This document shows, piece by piece, positions 1 through 8,367 of a stretch of 64,000 nt of DNA. Below the pieces are notes generated by a model that saw only the letters and a program-made list of their open reading frames with translations, did not search any database and was not told the origin of the DNA. The DNA lies in contig NZ_MJAH01000024.1 in NCBI RefSeq assembly GCF_001746295.1, positions 72,262 to 136,261 of the forward strand, in the 5' to 3' direction. Position 1 is the stretch's first letter. The number at the start of each line of letters is the position of its first letter. This stretch comes from Streptomyces sp. LUP47B (GTDB taxonomy: Bacteria > Actinomycetota > Actinomycetes > Streptomycetales > Streptomycetaceae). The position numbers and the translations under genes are program-made.

Positions 1-1296
1 GCCGTAGCCGCACTGCTGTGTCTGCTGCCGTTGTCGGCCGTACGCACCCCCTGGTGGGAGGTCGCGCTGCTCGCCGCGGTCGCTGCCGGATGTGAGCGGG
101 CCGCCGCCCGCTGGCGGTTCGCCGGCACCTTCTATCCGGTCCTGCTCGCCGGCGCCTTTCTGCTGCCGCCCCCGGCCGCCGCCCTCGTGGCGCTGCCGGG
201 GGCGCTGCTGTCCCCGGTCGAGCAGCGCCCGCGGGGACTCCGCCGTGTCTGGCGGGCCGCGCAGCTCACGCTGGGTGCGTGGGCGGCCGCACGGGTGCAC
301 GGGGCGACGGGCGGCCGGGACGCGGTCGCGGCCTCCGACTTCCCGTACGCGCTGGTCCCGGCCGGACTCGCGGTGCTCGTCTTCTGCCTGGTGCTGAGCC
401 TGCTGGACGGGGGGATTCTGGCGCTCGCCGTGGGGGCACCTCCCACGCCCTTCGGGCAGTGGGGGACGATTCCCGTACGGCGGGCCTGGCGCGGCCTGTT
501 TCTGCGCTCCCTGGCCCCCGTCGCCGTACACGGGCTGGCCGGGCTCATGATGGCCGTCCTGTGGCGCAGTCCCTACGGTCCCGTCGCCGCGTTGCTCGTG
601 CTGCTGCCGATGTGTGTGTCGTGCTGGGTGTTCGCGCAGTACCACCGGGAGCGCGCCGCCCACCAGGCCACCATCCGGGCGCTGGTGCAGGCCGTCGACA
701 TCAAGGACGAGTACACGCGCGGGCACAGCGAGCGGGTCGGGCAGGCGTCGATGATGATCGCGCGGGAGCTGGGCATGGAGGACGCCCGGATCGAGGTGCT
801 GCGGTTCGCCGGGATCCTGCACGACGTGGGAAAGCTCGGGGTGCCGACGCGGCTGCTCAGGAAGGACGGGCCGCTGACCCCGCAGGAGCGGCGGATCATC
901 GAGCTGCACCCCGAGTACGGGCACGAGATGGTCCGGGGCATCTCCTTCCTCGGGGAGGCCCGGGCCGCCGTGCTGCACCACCACGAGCGGCTGGACGGAA
1001 GCGGGTACCCGTACGGACTGACAGGGGGTCAGATCCCGGAGTCCGCGCGGGTGGTGGCCGTCGCCGACGCCTTCGACGCCATGACGTCCACGCGCTCCTA
1101 CCGGCGGGCCCGGCCCGTCGGCGCCGCGCTGGAGGAGCTGGAGCGGTGCGCGGGCAGCCAGTTCGACCCACGGATGGTGACGGCCCTCGTCCGCGCCCTT
1201 TCCCGGCACGGCTGGCATCCGGCGGTCACGGCCGACGAGCCCGGGGTGCCGCGTCCTCGCCCGACCGTCACGGGGCGGCCGGGGGTACACCGGTGA
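1..1296 (+). CDS. Membrane-anchored HD-GYP domain phosphodiesterase-like protein (5' end outside window)
   Basis: The reading frame is already open at base 1, so the true start lies upstream; an internal TTG at 31 is a poor start. The first ~200 visible residues are hydrophobic Ala/Leu/Val-rich segments, likely several membrane helices. A complete HD-GYP domain follows: HSERV near residue 242, the HD pair in HDVGKLG at 274-275, and GSGYP with the GYP triplet at 335-337 (numbered from base 1). HD-GYP proteins hydrolyse cyclic di-GMP or act as related metal-dependent phosphohydrolases, and all the metal-binding landmarks are present, so I infer an active cytoplasmic domain on the membrane. Its TGA overlaps the GTG start of the next gene, so the two are translationally coupled. 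The substrate is not shown by sequence. Confidence 0.88.
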   Translation, partial: AVAALLCLLPLSAVRTPWWEVALLAAVAAGCERAAARWRFAGTFYPVLLAGAFLLPPPAAALVALPGALLSPVEQRPRGLRRVWRAAQLTLGAWAAARVHGATGGRDAVAASDFPYALVPAGLAVLVFCLVLSLLDGGILALAVGAPPTPFGQWGTIPVRRAWRGLFLRSLAPVAVHGLAGLMMAVLWRSPYGPVAALLVLLPMCVSCWVFAQYHRERAAHQATIRALVQAVDIKDEYTRGHSERVGQASMMIARELGMEDARIEVLRFAGILHDVGKLGVPTRLLRKDGPLTPQERRIIELHPEYGHEMVRGISFLGEARAAVLHHHERLDGSGYPYGLTGGQIPESARVVAVADAFDAMTSTRSYRRARPVGAALEELERCAGSQFDPRMVTALVRALSRHGWHPAVTADEPGVPRPRPTVTGRPGVHR

Positions 1297-2561
1297 GCGC
1301 CCGCAGCGCACCGCAGACCTCCTGCCGGGTACCGCCGCTCTTCACCCTGGTCCACACCTCCGCCGCCCTCCTCGCCACCGGCTCGCTCGCCTTCGTCCTC
1401 TGGACCGGTCTCGAGGAGCGCGGCACCGCCCTCACCTTCGGGGTGCTGATCGCGGCCGGTGAGCTCAACCGGCGCAGCGGTCCCCATGTCAGGGAGGCCG
1501 CGCCCCTCGGTGCCGCCGGGGCGCTGTCGTACGCCCTGCTCGGCGAGAACGCCGGTACGCCCACGCAGCACGGCGCCGCCCAGGTGGTCACCGTCGTCGT
1601 CGCCGCCTCGCTCGTCGGCAGCGTGCCGCACGTCGGACGCGGACAGGGCCCCACCGCCGACCAGCTCGCCCGCCGCGTCCTGACCGTCGGATTCGCCGCC
1701 GTGTGCTTCCAACCCCTGTACAACCAGGGGACCTTCGCACAGTGGAGCGGTCCCGCGTACGCCCTGCTCCTGCTCGCCCTGCTCTCGCTCACCGCGCTGT
1801 GCGACGCCGTGCTCGCGGCCGCCCTGGCGCACTCCCGCACCCGCTGGCCCTTCGGCCCGCTGCTCAGGGACGAGCTGCGGACCCTGCTCGGCATCGGGTC
1901 CGCCGTCGTGGCCACCGGGGCCGTGATGGCCCTCGCGGTCGCCGTCGCGGGACTGTGGGCGCTGCCCGTCTTCTCGGTGCCGCTGCTGCTCACCCAGCTC
2001 TCCGTCCGCCGGTACGCCGCCGTCCGCTCCACCTACCGGCAGACCATCGCCTCCCTCGCCCGTGCCACCGAGATAGCCGGATACACGCCCGCCGGGCACG
2101 CCCGCAGGGTCGCGGCGCTCAGCCGGGAGGTCGGGCGCGACCTGGGACTGTCCCGGCCCGAGCTCACCGTCCTGGAGTACGCCGCACTGATGCACGACAT
2201 CGGCCAGCTGAGCCTCGTCGACCCGGTGGCCGCGGGCGCCACCGCGGGCCTGCCCCTCGTCGAACAGCGCCGTATCGCGCTCCTCGGCGGGGCCGTCGTA
2301 CGGCAGACCGGGGTGGACGCGGCCGTCGCCGTGGTCGTGGAGCGGCAGGCCGACCCCTGCGGGGAGCAGCCGCTGGCCGCGCGGATCGTGCGGGCCGTGA
2401 ACGCGTACGAGGAGAAGGCGCGGGACGCCGGACCCGGCGGTCCACTGACCGCGCTCGAGGAGCTGCGCCTGGGCACCGCGGGGGACTACGCTCCGGAGGT
2501 CGTGGAGGCGCTGGCCAGGGTGCTGTCGAGAGACTGTCTGACCTCCCCCGTGACGGGGTAA
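1293..2561 (+). CDS. Membrane-anchored degenerate HD domain protein
   Basis: This 422-residue protein starts at GTG 1293, overlapping the previous stop as GTGA. It has the same plan as its neighbour: N-terminal hydrophobic segments, then an HD domain from about residue 250. The HD pair is kept (MHDIGQ, H301/D302). Where the neighbour has HHHERLDGSGYP this protein has VVVERQADPCGEQP, so the GYP loop and flanking histidines are lost. It is probably a duplicated, catalytically impaired partner, perhaps a regulator or heterodimer subunit of the upstream enzyme; that role is inference. The domain assignment is secure, activity is not. Confidence 0.82.
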   Translation: MSARSAPQTSCRVPPLFTLVHTSAALLATGSLAFVLWTGLEERGTALTFGVLIAAGELNRRSGPHVREAAPLGAAGALSYALLGENAGTPTQHGAAQVVTVVVAASLVGSVPHVGRGQGPTADQLARRVLTVGFAAVCFQPLYNQGTFAQWSGPAYALLLLALLSLTALCDAVLAAALAHSRTRWPFGPLLRDELRTLLGIGSAVVATGAVMALAVAVAGLWALPVFSVPLLLTQLSVRRYAAVRSTYRQTIASLARATEIAGYTPAGHARRVAALSREVGRDLGLSRPELTVLEYAALMHDIGQLSLVDPVAAGATAGLPLVEQRRIALLGGAVVRQTGVDAAVAVVVERQADPCGEQPLAARIVRAVNAYEEKARDAGPGGPLTALEELRLGTAGDYAPEVVEALARVLSRDCLTSPVTG

Positions 2562-2665
2562 CCCATGGGTAATGAGCGCCCTTCCAAGCACACGTGGTTG
2601 GATGCGAGAGAGAGGGTGTCCGGGGGCACAGCCAGCCCACTCGACGGAACTGGCAGGCGGGAATC

Positions 2666-3646
2666 GTGAGGATCTTCGGCAAGGGACGGCACCGGCCCTC
2701 CGCCTCCTGGCGGCAGGCCACGGACCGCGCGTTCACGCTGATCGGCGACGGCCGCTACGAGGACGCGGGCGCGCTGCTGACACGTGCCGCGGACCTGGAG
2801 CCGTGGCTGTCGGAGTCCTGGTTCAACCTCGCCCTGCTGCACAAGTTCCGGCACGACTGGGAGCAGGCACGGGCCGCCGGCCTCAGGGCCGTGGCGCTGC
2901 TCGACCGGGAGACCGGGGCGCCCGACTGGTGGAACGTCGGTATCGCCGCGACCGCGCTCCAGGACTGGTCGCTGGCGCGGCGGGCCTGGCAGGCGTACGG
3001 GCTGCGGGTGCCCGGTGGGGCGACCGCGGCCGGTGAGCCGCTCGGCATGGACCTCGGCAGCGCGGCCGTACGGCTGTCTCCCGAGGGGGAGGCCGAGGTG
3101 GTCTGGGGGCGGCGGCTCGACCCGGCCCGTATCGAGGTGCTGTCCATTCCGCTGCCGTCCTCCGGGCGGCGGTGGGGCGAGGTCGTGCTGCACGACGGGG
3201 TGCCGCACGGCGAGCGGACAACGGCGTCCGGGCATGCGTATCCCGTCTTCGACGAGATCGAGCTGTGGGCCCCCTCACCCGTCCCCACCTGGGTGGTTCT
3301 CCTGGAGGCGGCCACCGAGGCGGACCGGGACGCGCTGGAGCAGCTCGCGGCGGACGCCGGGTTCGCGGCGGAGGACTGGTCGTCGTCGGTGCGGCTGCTG
3401 TGCCGGATGTGCTCCGAGTCGCGGATGCCGTCGGACGAGGGCGACGGGGAGCACCTGGACCCCCATGACCACAGCGAACCGGGACACCCGGGGCCGCTGG
3501 GGCACCGCACGGACGGTCAGCTGTGGGTGCCGGAGCGGGAGTGTGGGGTGGCCGCGCCGGCCTCGCTGGTCCGGGGATTGTTGGACGGATGGGTCGCGGA
3601 CAGTCCGGATTCCCGTGACTGGCGGGATCTGGAAGAGGTCTGCTGA
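2666..3646 (+). CDS. TPR-containing cytoplasmic protein
   Basis: I start this at GTG 2666, which follows a GGCAGGCGGGA-type ribosome site; an upstream in-frame ATG at 2594 would add a low-complexity leader. The 326-residue product has no signal peptide. Residues about 15-110 form tetratricopeptide-like helical pairs (an AxxLxxRAADLEPW-type unit, then WFNLALLHKF and WWNVGIAAT). The rest is Trp/Leu-rich without a motif I recognise, with a CRMCSES stretch near residue 250. It is probably a protein-interaction protein of unknown partner. A 73-bp gap separates it from peptide deformylase on the same strand. Confidence 0.78.
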   Translation: MRIFGKGRHRPSASWRQATDRAFTLIGDGRYEDAGALLTRAADLEPWLSESWFNLALLHKFRHDWEQARAAGLRAVALLDRETGAPDWWNVGIAATALQDWSLARRAWQAYGLRVPGGATAAGEPLGMDLGSAAVRLSPEGEAEVVWGRRLDPARIEVLSIPLPSSGRRWGEVVLHDGVPHGERTTASGHAYPVFDEIELWAPSPVPTWVVLLEAATEADRDALEQLAADAGFAAEDWSSSVRLLCRMCSESRMPSDEGDGEHLDPHDHSEPGHPGPLGHRTDGQLWVPERECGVAAPASLVRGLLDGWVADSPDSRDWRDLEEVC

Positions 3647-3719
3647 CCGTTCGCCGTACCCTGTATCAGCGTCACACCCTCTTTGTTCTTTGTTTGTGCA
3701 GGAAGGCGATCCGTAGGTC

Positions 3720-4370
3720 ATGGCCCAGCAGGACACCGATCAGCAGCACGCGGGCGTGCTCCCCGTCGACGACGAGGGGTTCGTCATCGACACCGAGGAC
3801 ACCGAGGAGCGGGAGAACGCCTGGCGTGAGCGCGGCACCTCGCGGCCCATCACCGTCGTCGGGAACCCCGTGCTGCACAAGGAGTGCAGGGACGTCACCG
3901 AGTTCGGTGAGGAGCTCGACCAGCTGGTCGCGGACATGTTCGCCAGCCAGCGGACCGCCGAGGGCGTCGGCCTCGCCGCCAACCAGATCGGCGTCGACCT
4001 GAAGGTCTTCGTGTACGACTGCCAGGACGACGAGGGCCGGCGGCACGTGGGTGTCGTCTGCAACCCGAAGCTCGTGGACCTGCCCGCGGACAAGCGCCGC
4101 CTGGACGACAGCAACGAGGGCTGTCTGTCGGTGCCCACCGCGTACGCGCCGCTCGCCCGCCCCGACTACGCCGAGGTCACCGGGCAGGACGAGAAGGGCA
4201 ACCCGGTCAAGGTCCGCGGCACCGGCTACTTCGCCCGGTGCCTGCAGCACGAGACCGACCATCTGTACGGCTACCTCTACATCGACCGCCTCTCCAAGCG
4301 CGAACGCAAGGACGCGCTGCGGCAGATGGCCGAGAACGAGCCCCGCTACGCCGTGGTCGCGAACGACTGA
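3720..4370 (+). CDS. def: Peptide deformylase
   Basis: This 216-residue enzyme removes the formyl group from the N-terminal methionine of new proteins. All three signature motifs are intact: GVGLAANQIG (residues 82-91), EGCLSVP (133-139, metal ligand C135) and QHETDH (176-181, metal ligands H177 and H181, catalytic E178). The N-terminus has about 40 extra acidic residues compared with the shortest bacterial enzymes, as is common in actinomycetes. ATG 3720 follows an AGGAAGG site. A hairpin at 4393-4430 ends the transcript. Streptomyces usually carry several def paralogues; this appears to be a full-length functional copy. Confidence 0.96.
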   Translation: MAQQDTDQQHAGVLPVDDEGFVIDTEDTEERENAWRERGTSRPITVVGNPVLHKECRDVTEFGEELDQLVADMFASQRTAEGVGLAANQIGVDLKVFVYDCQDDEGRRHVGVVCNPKLVDLPADKRRLDDSNEGCLSVPTAYAPLARPDYAEVTGQDEKGNPVKVRGTGYFARCLQHETDHLYGYLYIDRLSKRERKDALRQMAENEPRYAVVAND

Positions 4371-4392
4371 CGTCCCACAACTCCCGCCCGCA

Positions 4393-4430
4393 CGGCGTCT
4401 GTTCAGGAAGCACTCCCCGAACAGGCGCCG
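4393..4430 (+). terminator. Hairpin terminator after def
   Basis: Arms 4393-4404 and 4419-4430 are inverted repeats (CGGCGTCTGTTC against GAACAGGCGCCG) with one non-Watson-Crick position and a 14-base loop, 22 bp past the def stop. No T-tract follows, which is usual for Streptomyces terminators. Confidence 0.7.
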
Positions 4431-4444
4431 TTCGCATGTGCGTC

Positions 4445-4480
4445 GCACATTCGATCGGATGTGCTCACATAGTGATCCGA
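4445..4480. promoter_or_regulatory. Overlapping inverted repeats upstream of the albaflavenone operon
   Basis: Three dyads are packed in 36 bp: GCACAT (4445-4450) with ATGTGC (4459-4464), ATGTG-CT-CACAT (4459-4470), and TCGGAT (4455-4460) with ATCCGA (4475-4480). They lie about 170 bp before the cyc1 start in otherwise featureless spacer. They look like an operator cluster; no regulator is identified. Confidence 0.4.
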
Positions 4481-4651
4481 TTCGAGTCACACATGGGGAG
4501 AATCCCGACACCACGGGGTAGTGAATGAAGCAAATCCGTTCCCAGAATGCTCAGTTGTGGTGCTGAATGGGAAGAGCGGGGATACGCAACGGCGCACGCC
4601 CGGTTCAGCGGCAGGGGCGTGCGTCAACTGGCGGCTGGAAGGGGTTTGTTC

Positions 4652-5737
4652 GTGCCTGCTTTCCCACACAGCACCACATCGACGCCGACGGCGATCGCGG
4701 TTCCACCGTCGCTCTCTCTCCCGGTGATCGAGGCAGCGTTTCCCAGGCAACTGCATCCGTATTGGCCCAGGCTCCAGGAGAACACCCGTACCTGGCTTCG
4801 GGAAAAACGGCTCATGCCGGCGGACAAGGTGGCGGAATATGCCGACGGACTGTGCTACACGGACCTCATGGCGGGGTACTACCTCGGCGCCCCCGACGCG
4901 GTCCTCCAGGCGATAGCGGACTTCAGCGCGTGGTTCTTCGCCTGGGACGACCGGCACGACCGCGACATCGTCCACCGCCGTCCGCGCGCGTGGCGGCGGC
5001 TGAGGTTCCGCTTGCATGCGGCGCTCGACTCCCCACGGGATCATCTGCACCACGAGGATCCGCTGGTCGCCGCCTTCGCCGACAGCGTGGTGCGGCTGTA
5101 CTCGTTCCTGCCGCGGACGTGGAACACCAGGTTCGCCGGGCACTTCCACGATGTGATCGAGGCCTACGACCGGGAATTCCGCAATCGCACCAGGGGAATC
5201 ATTCCCCCGGTCGGCGAATATCTGGCACTGCGCCGCCTCACCTTCGCACACTGGATCTGGACGGATCTGCTGGAGCCGTGTGCGGGACGTGAACTCCCGG
5301 ACGTGATAAGGGAACACCCGGCGTACCGGCGGGCGGCGCTGCTGAGCCAGGAATTCGCCGCCTGGTACAACGACCTCTGTTCGCTGCCCAAGGAAATCGC
5401 GGGAGACGAGGTCCACAATCTCGGTATCAGTCTCATCAAACACGAGGGGCTGACTCTGGAAGAGGCGATCCGGGAAATGCGGCGGCTGCTCGGGAAATGC
5501 GTGGACGCATTCCTCGTCGCCGAGGCCGACGCCCTCCGTTTCGCCGACGGTCTCGACGACGGCACCGCGCGGGGAAAAGAACTGAGCGCCGCCGTCAGGA
5601 CCTGCGTCCGCAATATGCGCAACTGGTTCAGCACCGTCTACTGGTTCCACCACGAGTCCGGCCGTTACATGGTCGACAGCTGGGACGACCGGTCCACGCC
5701 CCCGTACGTCAACAACGAAGCGGCAGGTGAGAAATGA
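4652..5737 (+). CDS. cyc1: epi-Isozizaene synthase (class I sesquiterpene cyclase)
   Basis: This 361-residue protein matches, from memory, the S. coelicolor epi-isozizaene synthase SCO5222 almost throughout and has the same length. It cyclises farnesyl diphosphate to (+)-epi-isozizaene, the precursor of albaflavenone. The Asp-rich motif is DDRHD at 99-103 and the NSE/DTE metal triad is N240, S244, E248 in NDLCSLPKE, so both Mg-binding motifs are intact. The start is GTG 4652, 7 nt after GGAAGGGG; an upstream in-frame ATG at 4547 is not supported by family length. The stop overlaps the P450 start (ATGA), so the pair is coupled. No TTA codon was seen in this gene, unlike the next. Confidence 0.95.
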   Translation: MPAFPHSTTSTPTAIAVPPSLSLPVIEAAFPRQLHPYWPRLQENTRTWLREKRLMPADKVAEYADGLCYTDLMAGYYLGAPDAVLQAIADFSAWFFAWDDRHDRDIVHRRPRAWRRLRFRLHAALDSPRDHLHHEDPLVAAFADSVVRLYSFLPRTWNTRFAGHFHDVIEAYDREFRNRTRGIIPPVGEYLALRRLTFAHWIWTDLLEPCAGRELPDVIREHPAYRRAALLSQEFAAWYNDLCSLPKEIAGDEVHNLGISLIKHEGLTLEEAIREMRRLLGKCVDAFLVAEADALRFADGLDDGTARGKELSAAVRTCVRNMRNWFSTVYWFHHESGRYMVDSWDDRSTPPYVNNEAAGEK

Positions 5738-7107
5738 CCGTCGAATCCGTGAAACCCGAGCCCACTGTGACTGCCGAGTTGCGTGAGCCGCCGTTCGCCG
5801 GCGGACGCGTCCCCCTCCTCGGCCACGGCTGGCGCATGGTCCGCGATCCGCTGAGCTTCATGTCCGGGCTCCGGCGGCACGGCGACGTCGTACGCCTCAG
5901 GCTCGGCCCCAAGACGGTGTACGCGCCCACCACCCCGGAACTGACCGGAGCGGTGGCGCTCAACCCGGACTTCATCATCGCCGGGCCGCTGTGGGAGTCC
6001 CTGGAGGGACTGGTCGGCAAGGAGGGCGTGGCCACCGCGAACGGCCCCCAGCACCGGCGGCAGCGGCGCGTCATCCAGCCCGCCTTCCGGCTCGACGCCA
6101 TCCCGGCGTACGGGCCGATCATGGAGGAGGAGGCGCATGCGCTCGCCGAGCGCTGGCGGCCCGGTGAGACCGTGGACTGCACCTCCGAGGCCTTCCGGGT
6201 CGCCGTGCGCGTCGCGGCCCGCTGTCTGCTGCGCGGGGACTTCATGGACGAGCGCGCCGAACGGCTGTGCGTCGCGCTCGCCACCGTCTTCCGGGGCATG
6301 TACCGGCGGATGGTGATACCCGCGGGGCCGCTGTACCGGCTGCCCCTGCCGGCCAACCGAAAATTCAATCGAGCGCTGGCCGATTTGCATCTCCTCGTCG
6401 ACGAGATCGTCGCCGAGCGCAGGGCATCCGGTCAAAAGCCGGACGATTTGCTGACGGCATTGCTGGCGGCGAAGGACGGGAATGGCGAGCCCATCGGGGA
6501 ACAGGAGGTCCACGACCAGGTCGTCGCGATACTCACCCCCGGCAGCGAAACCGTCGCCGCCACGGTCATGTGGTTGCTCCAGGCTCTTGCCGCACACCCG
6601 GAACACGCGGACAAGGTGTGCGCGGAAGTCGAATCGGTCACCGGCGGACGTCCCGTGGCATTCGAGGACGTCCGGGCGCTCACGTACACGAACTATCTGG
6701 TGGTCGAGGTCATGCGTTTACGGCCCGCCGTATGGATATTGACGCGTCGGGCGGTGCGGGACACGGAACTCGGTGGCTGTCGCATTCCAGCCGGGGCCGA
6801 CATCGTGTACAGCCCGTACGCGATCCAGCGCGATCCGAAGTCGTACGACGACAGCCAGGAGTTCGATCCCCTGCGCTGGAGTCCCGAGCGGGCCGGGGCC
6901 GTGCCGAAACACGCCATGAGCCCGTTCAGCACGGGCAACCGCAAGTGCCCGAGCGACCACTTCTCGATGGCCCAGCTGACGCTGATCGCGGCGGCGCTGG
7001 CCCGGAAGTACCGCTTCGAGCAGGTGCCCGGATCCGACGACACGCCACGGGTGGGCATCACGCTGAAGCCGGCCGGGCTGCTGCTGAAACCCGTGCCGAG
7101 GACGTAG
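5734..7107 (+). CDS. cyp170A1: Cytochrome P450 CYP170A1-type albaflavenone synthase
   Basis: This 457-residue P450 oxidises epi-isozizaene in two steps via albaflavenols to albaflavenone. Landmarks are the I-helix LTPGSET (267-273), the ExxR pair E325/R328 in EVMR, and the heme-thiolate loop PFSTGNRKCPSDHF with Cys405. That loop departs from FGxGxRxCxG: Ser replaces the first Gly and Pro follows the Cys, as I recall for other CYP170A proteins. The S. coelicolor enzyme was reported also to make farnesene at a second site; I cannot confirm that here. Leu329 is encoded by TTA (6718-6720), rare in this genome, which would make translation depend on the bldA tRNA. The gene overlaps cyc1 by 4 nt. 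Confidence 0.95.
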   Translation: MTVESVKPEPTVTAELREPPFAGGRVPLLGHGWRMVRDPLSFMSGLRRHGDVVRLRLGPKTVYAPTTPELTGAVALNPDFIIAGPLWESLEGLVGKEGVATANGPQHRRQRRVIQPAFRLDAIPAYGPIMEEEAHALAERWRPGETVDCTSEAFRVAVRVAARCLLRGDFMDERAERLCVALATVFRGMYRRMVIPAGPLYRLPLPANRKFNRALADLHLLVDEIVAERRASGQKPDDLLTALLAAKDGNGEPIGEQEVHDQVVAILTPGSETVAATVMWLLQALAAHPEHADKVCAEVESVTGGRPVAFEDVRALTYTNYLVVEVMRLRPAVWILTRRAVRDTELGGCRIPAGADIVYSPYAIQRDPKSYDDSQEFDPLRWSPERAGAVPKHAMSPFSTGNRKCPSDHFSMAQLTLIAAALARKYRFEQVPGSDDTPRVGITLKPAGLLLKPVPRT

Positions 7108-7108
7108 G

Positions 7109-8074
7109 TCAGGCGGCCGCCTCCGGGCCCTGGAAGGTGCGCCGGTAGGCGTTCGGGGTGGTGCCCACCGCGCGCAGGAACTGATGACGCAGCGCGGCCG
7201 CGGTGCCGAACCCCGCGTGCCCCGCGATCGCGTCCACCGTCTCGTCCGTCGCCTCCAGCAACCGCTGGGCCAGCAGCACCCGCTGGCGCAGGATCCAGCG
7301 GTAGGGAGTCGTACCGGTCTCCTGCTGGAAGCGGCGGGCGAACGTGCGCGGGGACATGTGCGCGCGCTCGGCGAGCTGCTCCACGGTGACCTCCTCGTCG
7401 AGGTGCCGCTCCATCCACACGAGCACCTCGCCGACGGTGTCGCACTTCGACCGGGGCAGCGGCCGCTCGATGTACTGCGCCTGTCCGCCGTCCCGGTGCG
7501 GCGGTACGACCATGCGCCGGGCGATCTTGTTGGCGACCTCGGGGCCCTGCTCCTTGCGCACGATGTGCAGACAGGCGTCGATACCGGCGGCGGTGCCCGC
7601 GGAGGTGATCACCGGGTCCTCGTCGACGTACAGGACGTCCGGCTCGACCGTCAGCCGCGGATACGCGAGCGCGAGCTCCTCCGCGTGGTGCCAGTGCACA
7701 GCGCAGCGCCGGCCGTCGAGCAGTCCGGCCGCGGCCAGCACGAAGACGCCGGAGCACACGCTGAGCACCCGGGCCCCGCGGTCGACCGCGCTGCGCAGGG
7801 CATCGAGCAGCTCGGGCGGGAAGTCCCGCGTCTCGTAGCGGGCGCAGGCCGGCACGGCGATCAGGTCGGCCGACTCCAGCCGCTCCAGACCGTGTTCGAC
7901 CTGTACGGCGAAACCCGCCCGCGCGGTCAGCGTCGGGCCCTCGGCCGAGGCGACCGCGAAGTCGTACACCGGCAGTCCGTCGTCGCTGCGGTCGGTCCCG
8001 AAGACCTCGCAGACAACTCCGAGTTCGAAGGGGTTCACACCGTCCAGGACGACGGCGGCCACGTTCTCCAGCAT
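7109..8074 (-). CDS. GlxA/AdpA-type AraC-family regulator (possible NrdS orthologue)
   Basis: This 321-residue protein joins a DJ-1/PfpI-like N-terminal domain (about residues 3-180, with VLSVCSGVFVLAAAGLLDG around its nucleophile-elbow Cys) to a C-terminal AraC-type double helix-turn-helix (AERAHMSPRTFARRF and AGFGTAAALRHQF). I use ATG 8074, preceded by CACACT 6 nt upstream; a longer frame to 8131 is possible. In S. coelicolor an AraC-like gene, nrdS, follows nrdAB directly in one operon. Here three genes, two of them on the other strand, separate it from nrdB. It lies tail-to-tail with cyp170A1 and divergent from 8167. Orthology to nrdS is inference. Confidence 0.85.
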   Translation of the reverse strand: MLENVAAVVLDGVNPFELGVVCEVFGTDRSDDGLPVYDFAVASAEGPTLTARAGFAVQVEHGLERLESADLIAVPACARYETRDFPPELLDALRSAVDRGARVLSVCSGVFVLAAAGLLDGRRCAVHWHHAEELALAYPRLTVEPDVLYVDEDPVITSAGTAAGIDACLHIVRKEQGPEVANKIARRMVVPPHRDGGQAQYIERPLPRSKCDTVGEVLVWMERHLDEEVTVEQLAERAHMSPRTFARRFQQETGTTPYRWILRQRVLLAQRLLEATDETVDAIAGHAGFGTAAALRHQFLRAVGTTPNAYRRTFQGPEAAA

Positions 8075-8075
8075 G

Positions 8076-8130
8076 CTGCCAGTGTGCCTCAAGGGTGGCA
8101 GTAAATCGAGGGTGTGCGGCAGTCCTGCCA
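8076..8130. promoter_or_regulatory. Cluster of four TGGCAG/CTGCCA half-sites in a divergent promoter
   Basis: CTGCCA at 8076-8081, TGGCAG at 8096-8101, CGGCAG at 8117-8122 and CTGCCA at 8125-8130 lie between the AraC-type regulator and the divergent small gene. The last pair forms the dyad GGCAG-TC-CTGCC. AdpA, of the same GlxA-type family, prefers TGGC-containing sites, so autoregulation by the adjacent regulator is a reasonable inference. Confidence 0.5.
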
Positions 8131-8166
8131 CTGTTTGTCAGGAGTCTGCGGCGCGACAGTAGTGAC

Positions 8167-8337
8167 ATGACTTCAGCGCAGACAGAAGGACTGATCGCCA
8201 TGCTGACTGTTTTCGCCATCTTCGTCCTGCTGGTCCTCCCGTCGGTGATCGGGATCGTGCACGACAAGCGCGTCGACCGGCAGATCAGGAAGGCGCACGA
8301 GTACCGGACCAGCCACGGGGCGACCCGAACGGTCTAA
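8167..8337 (+). CDS. Small single-span membrane protein
   Basis: This 56-residue product has one hydrophobic helix (MLTVFAIFVLLVLPSVIGIV) followed by a basic tail (HDKRVDRQIRKAHEY). I use ATG 8167; ATG 8200 is an alternative because GAAGGA precedes it at a good distance and the helix would then start at the N-terminus. It is divergent from the AraC-type regulator and shares its promoter region. No function is recognised. Confidence 0.65.
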   Translation: MTSAQTEGLIAMLTVFAIFVLLVLPSVIGIVHDKRVDRQIRKAHEYRTSHGATRTV

Positions 8338-8367
8338 TCTCTCCTGGATCACCAACAGGGGAGGACC

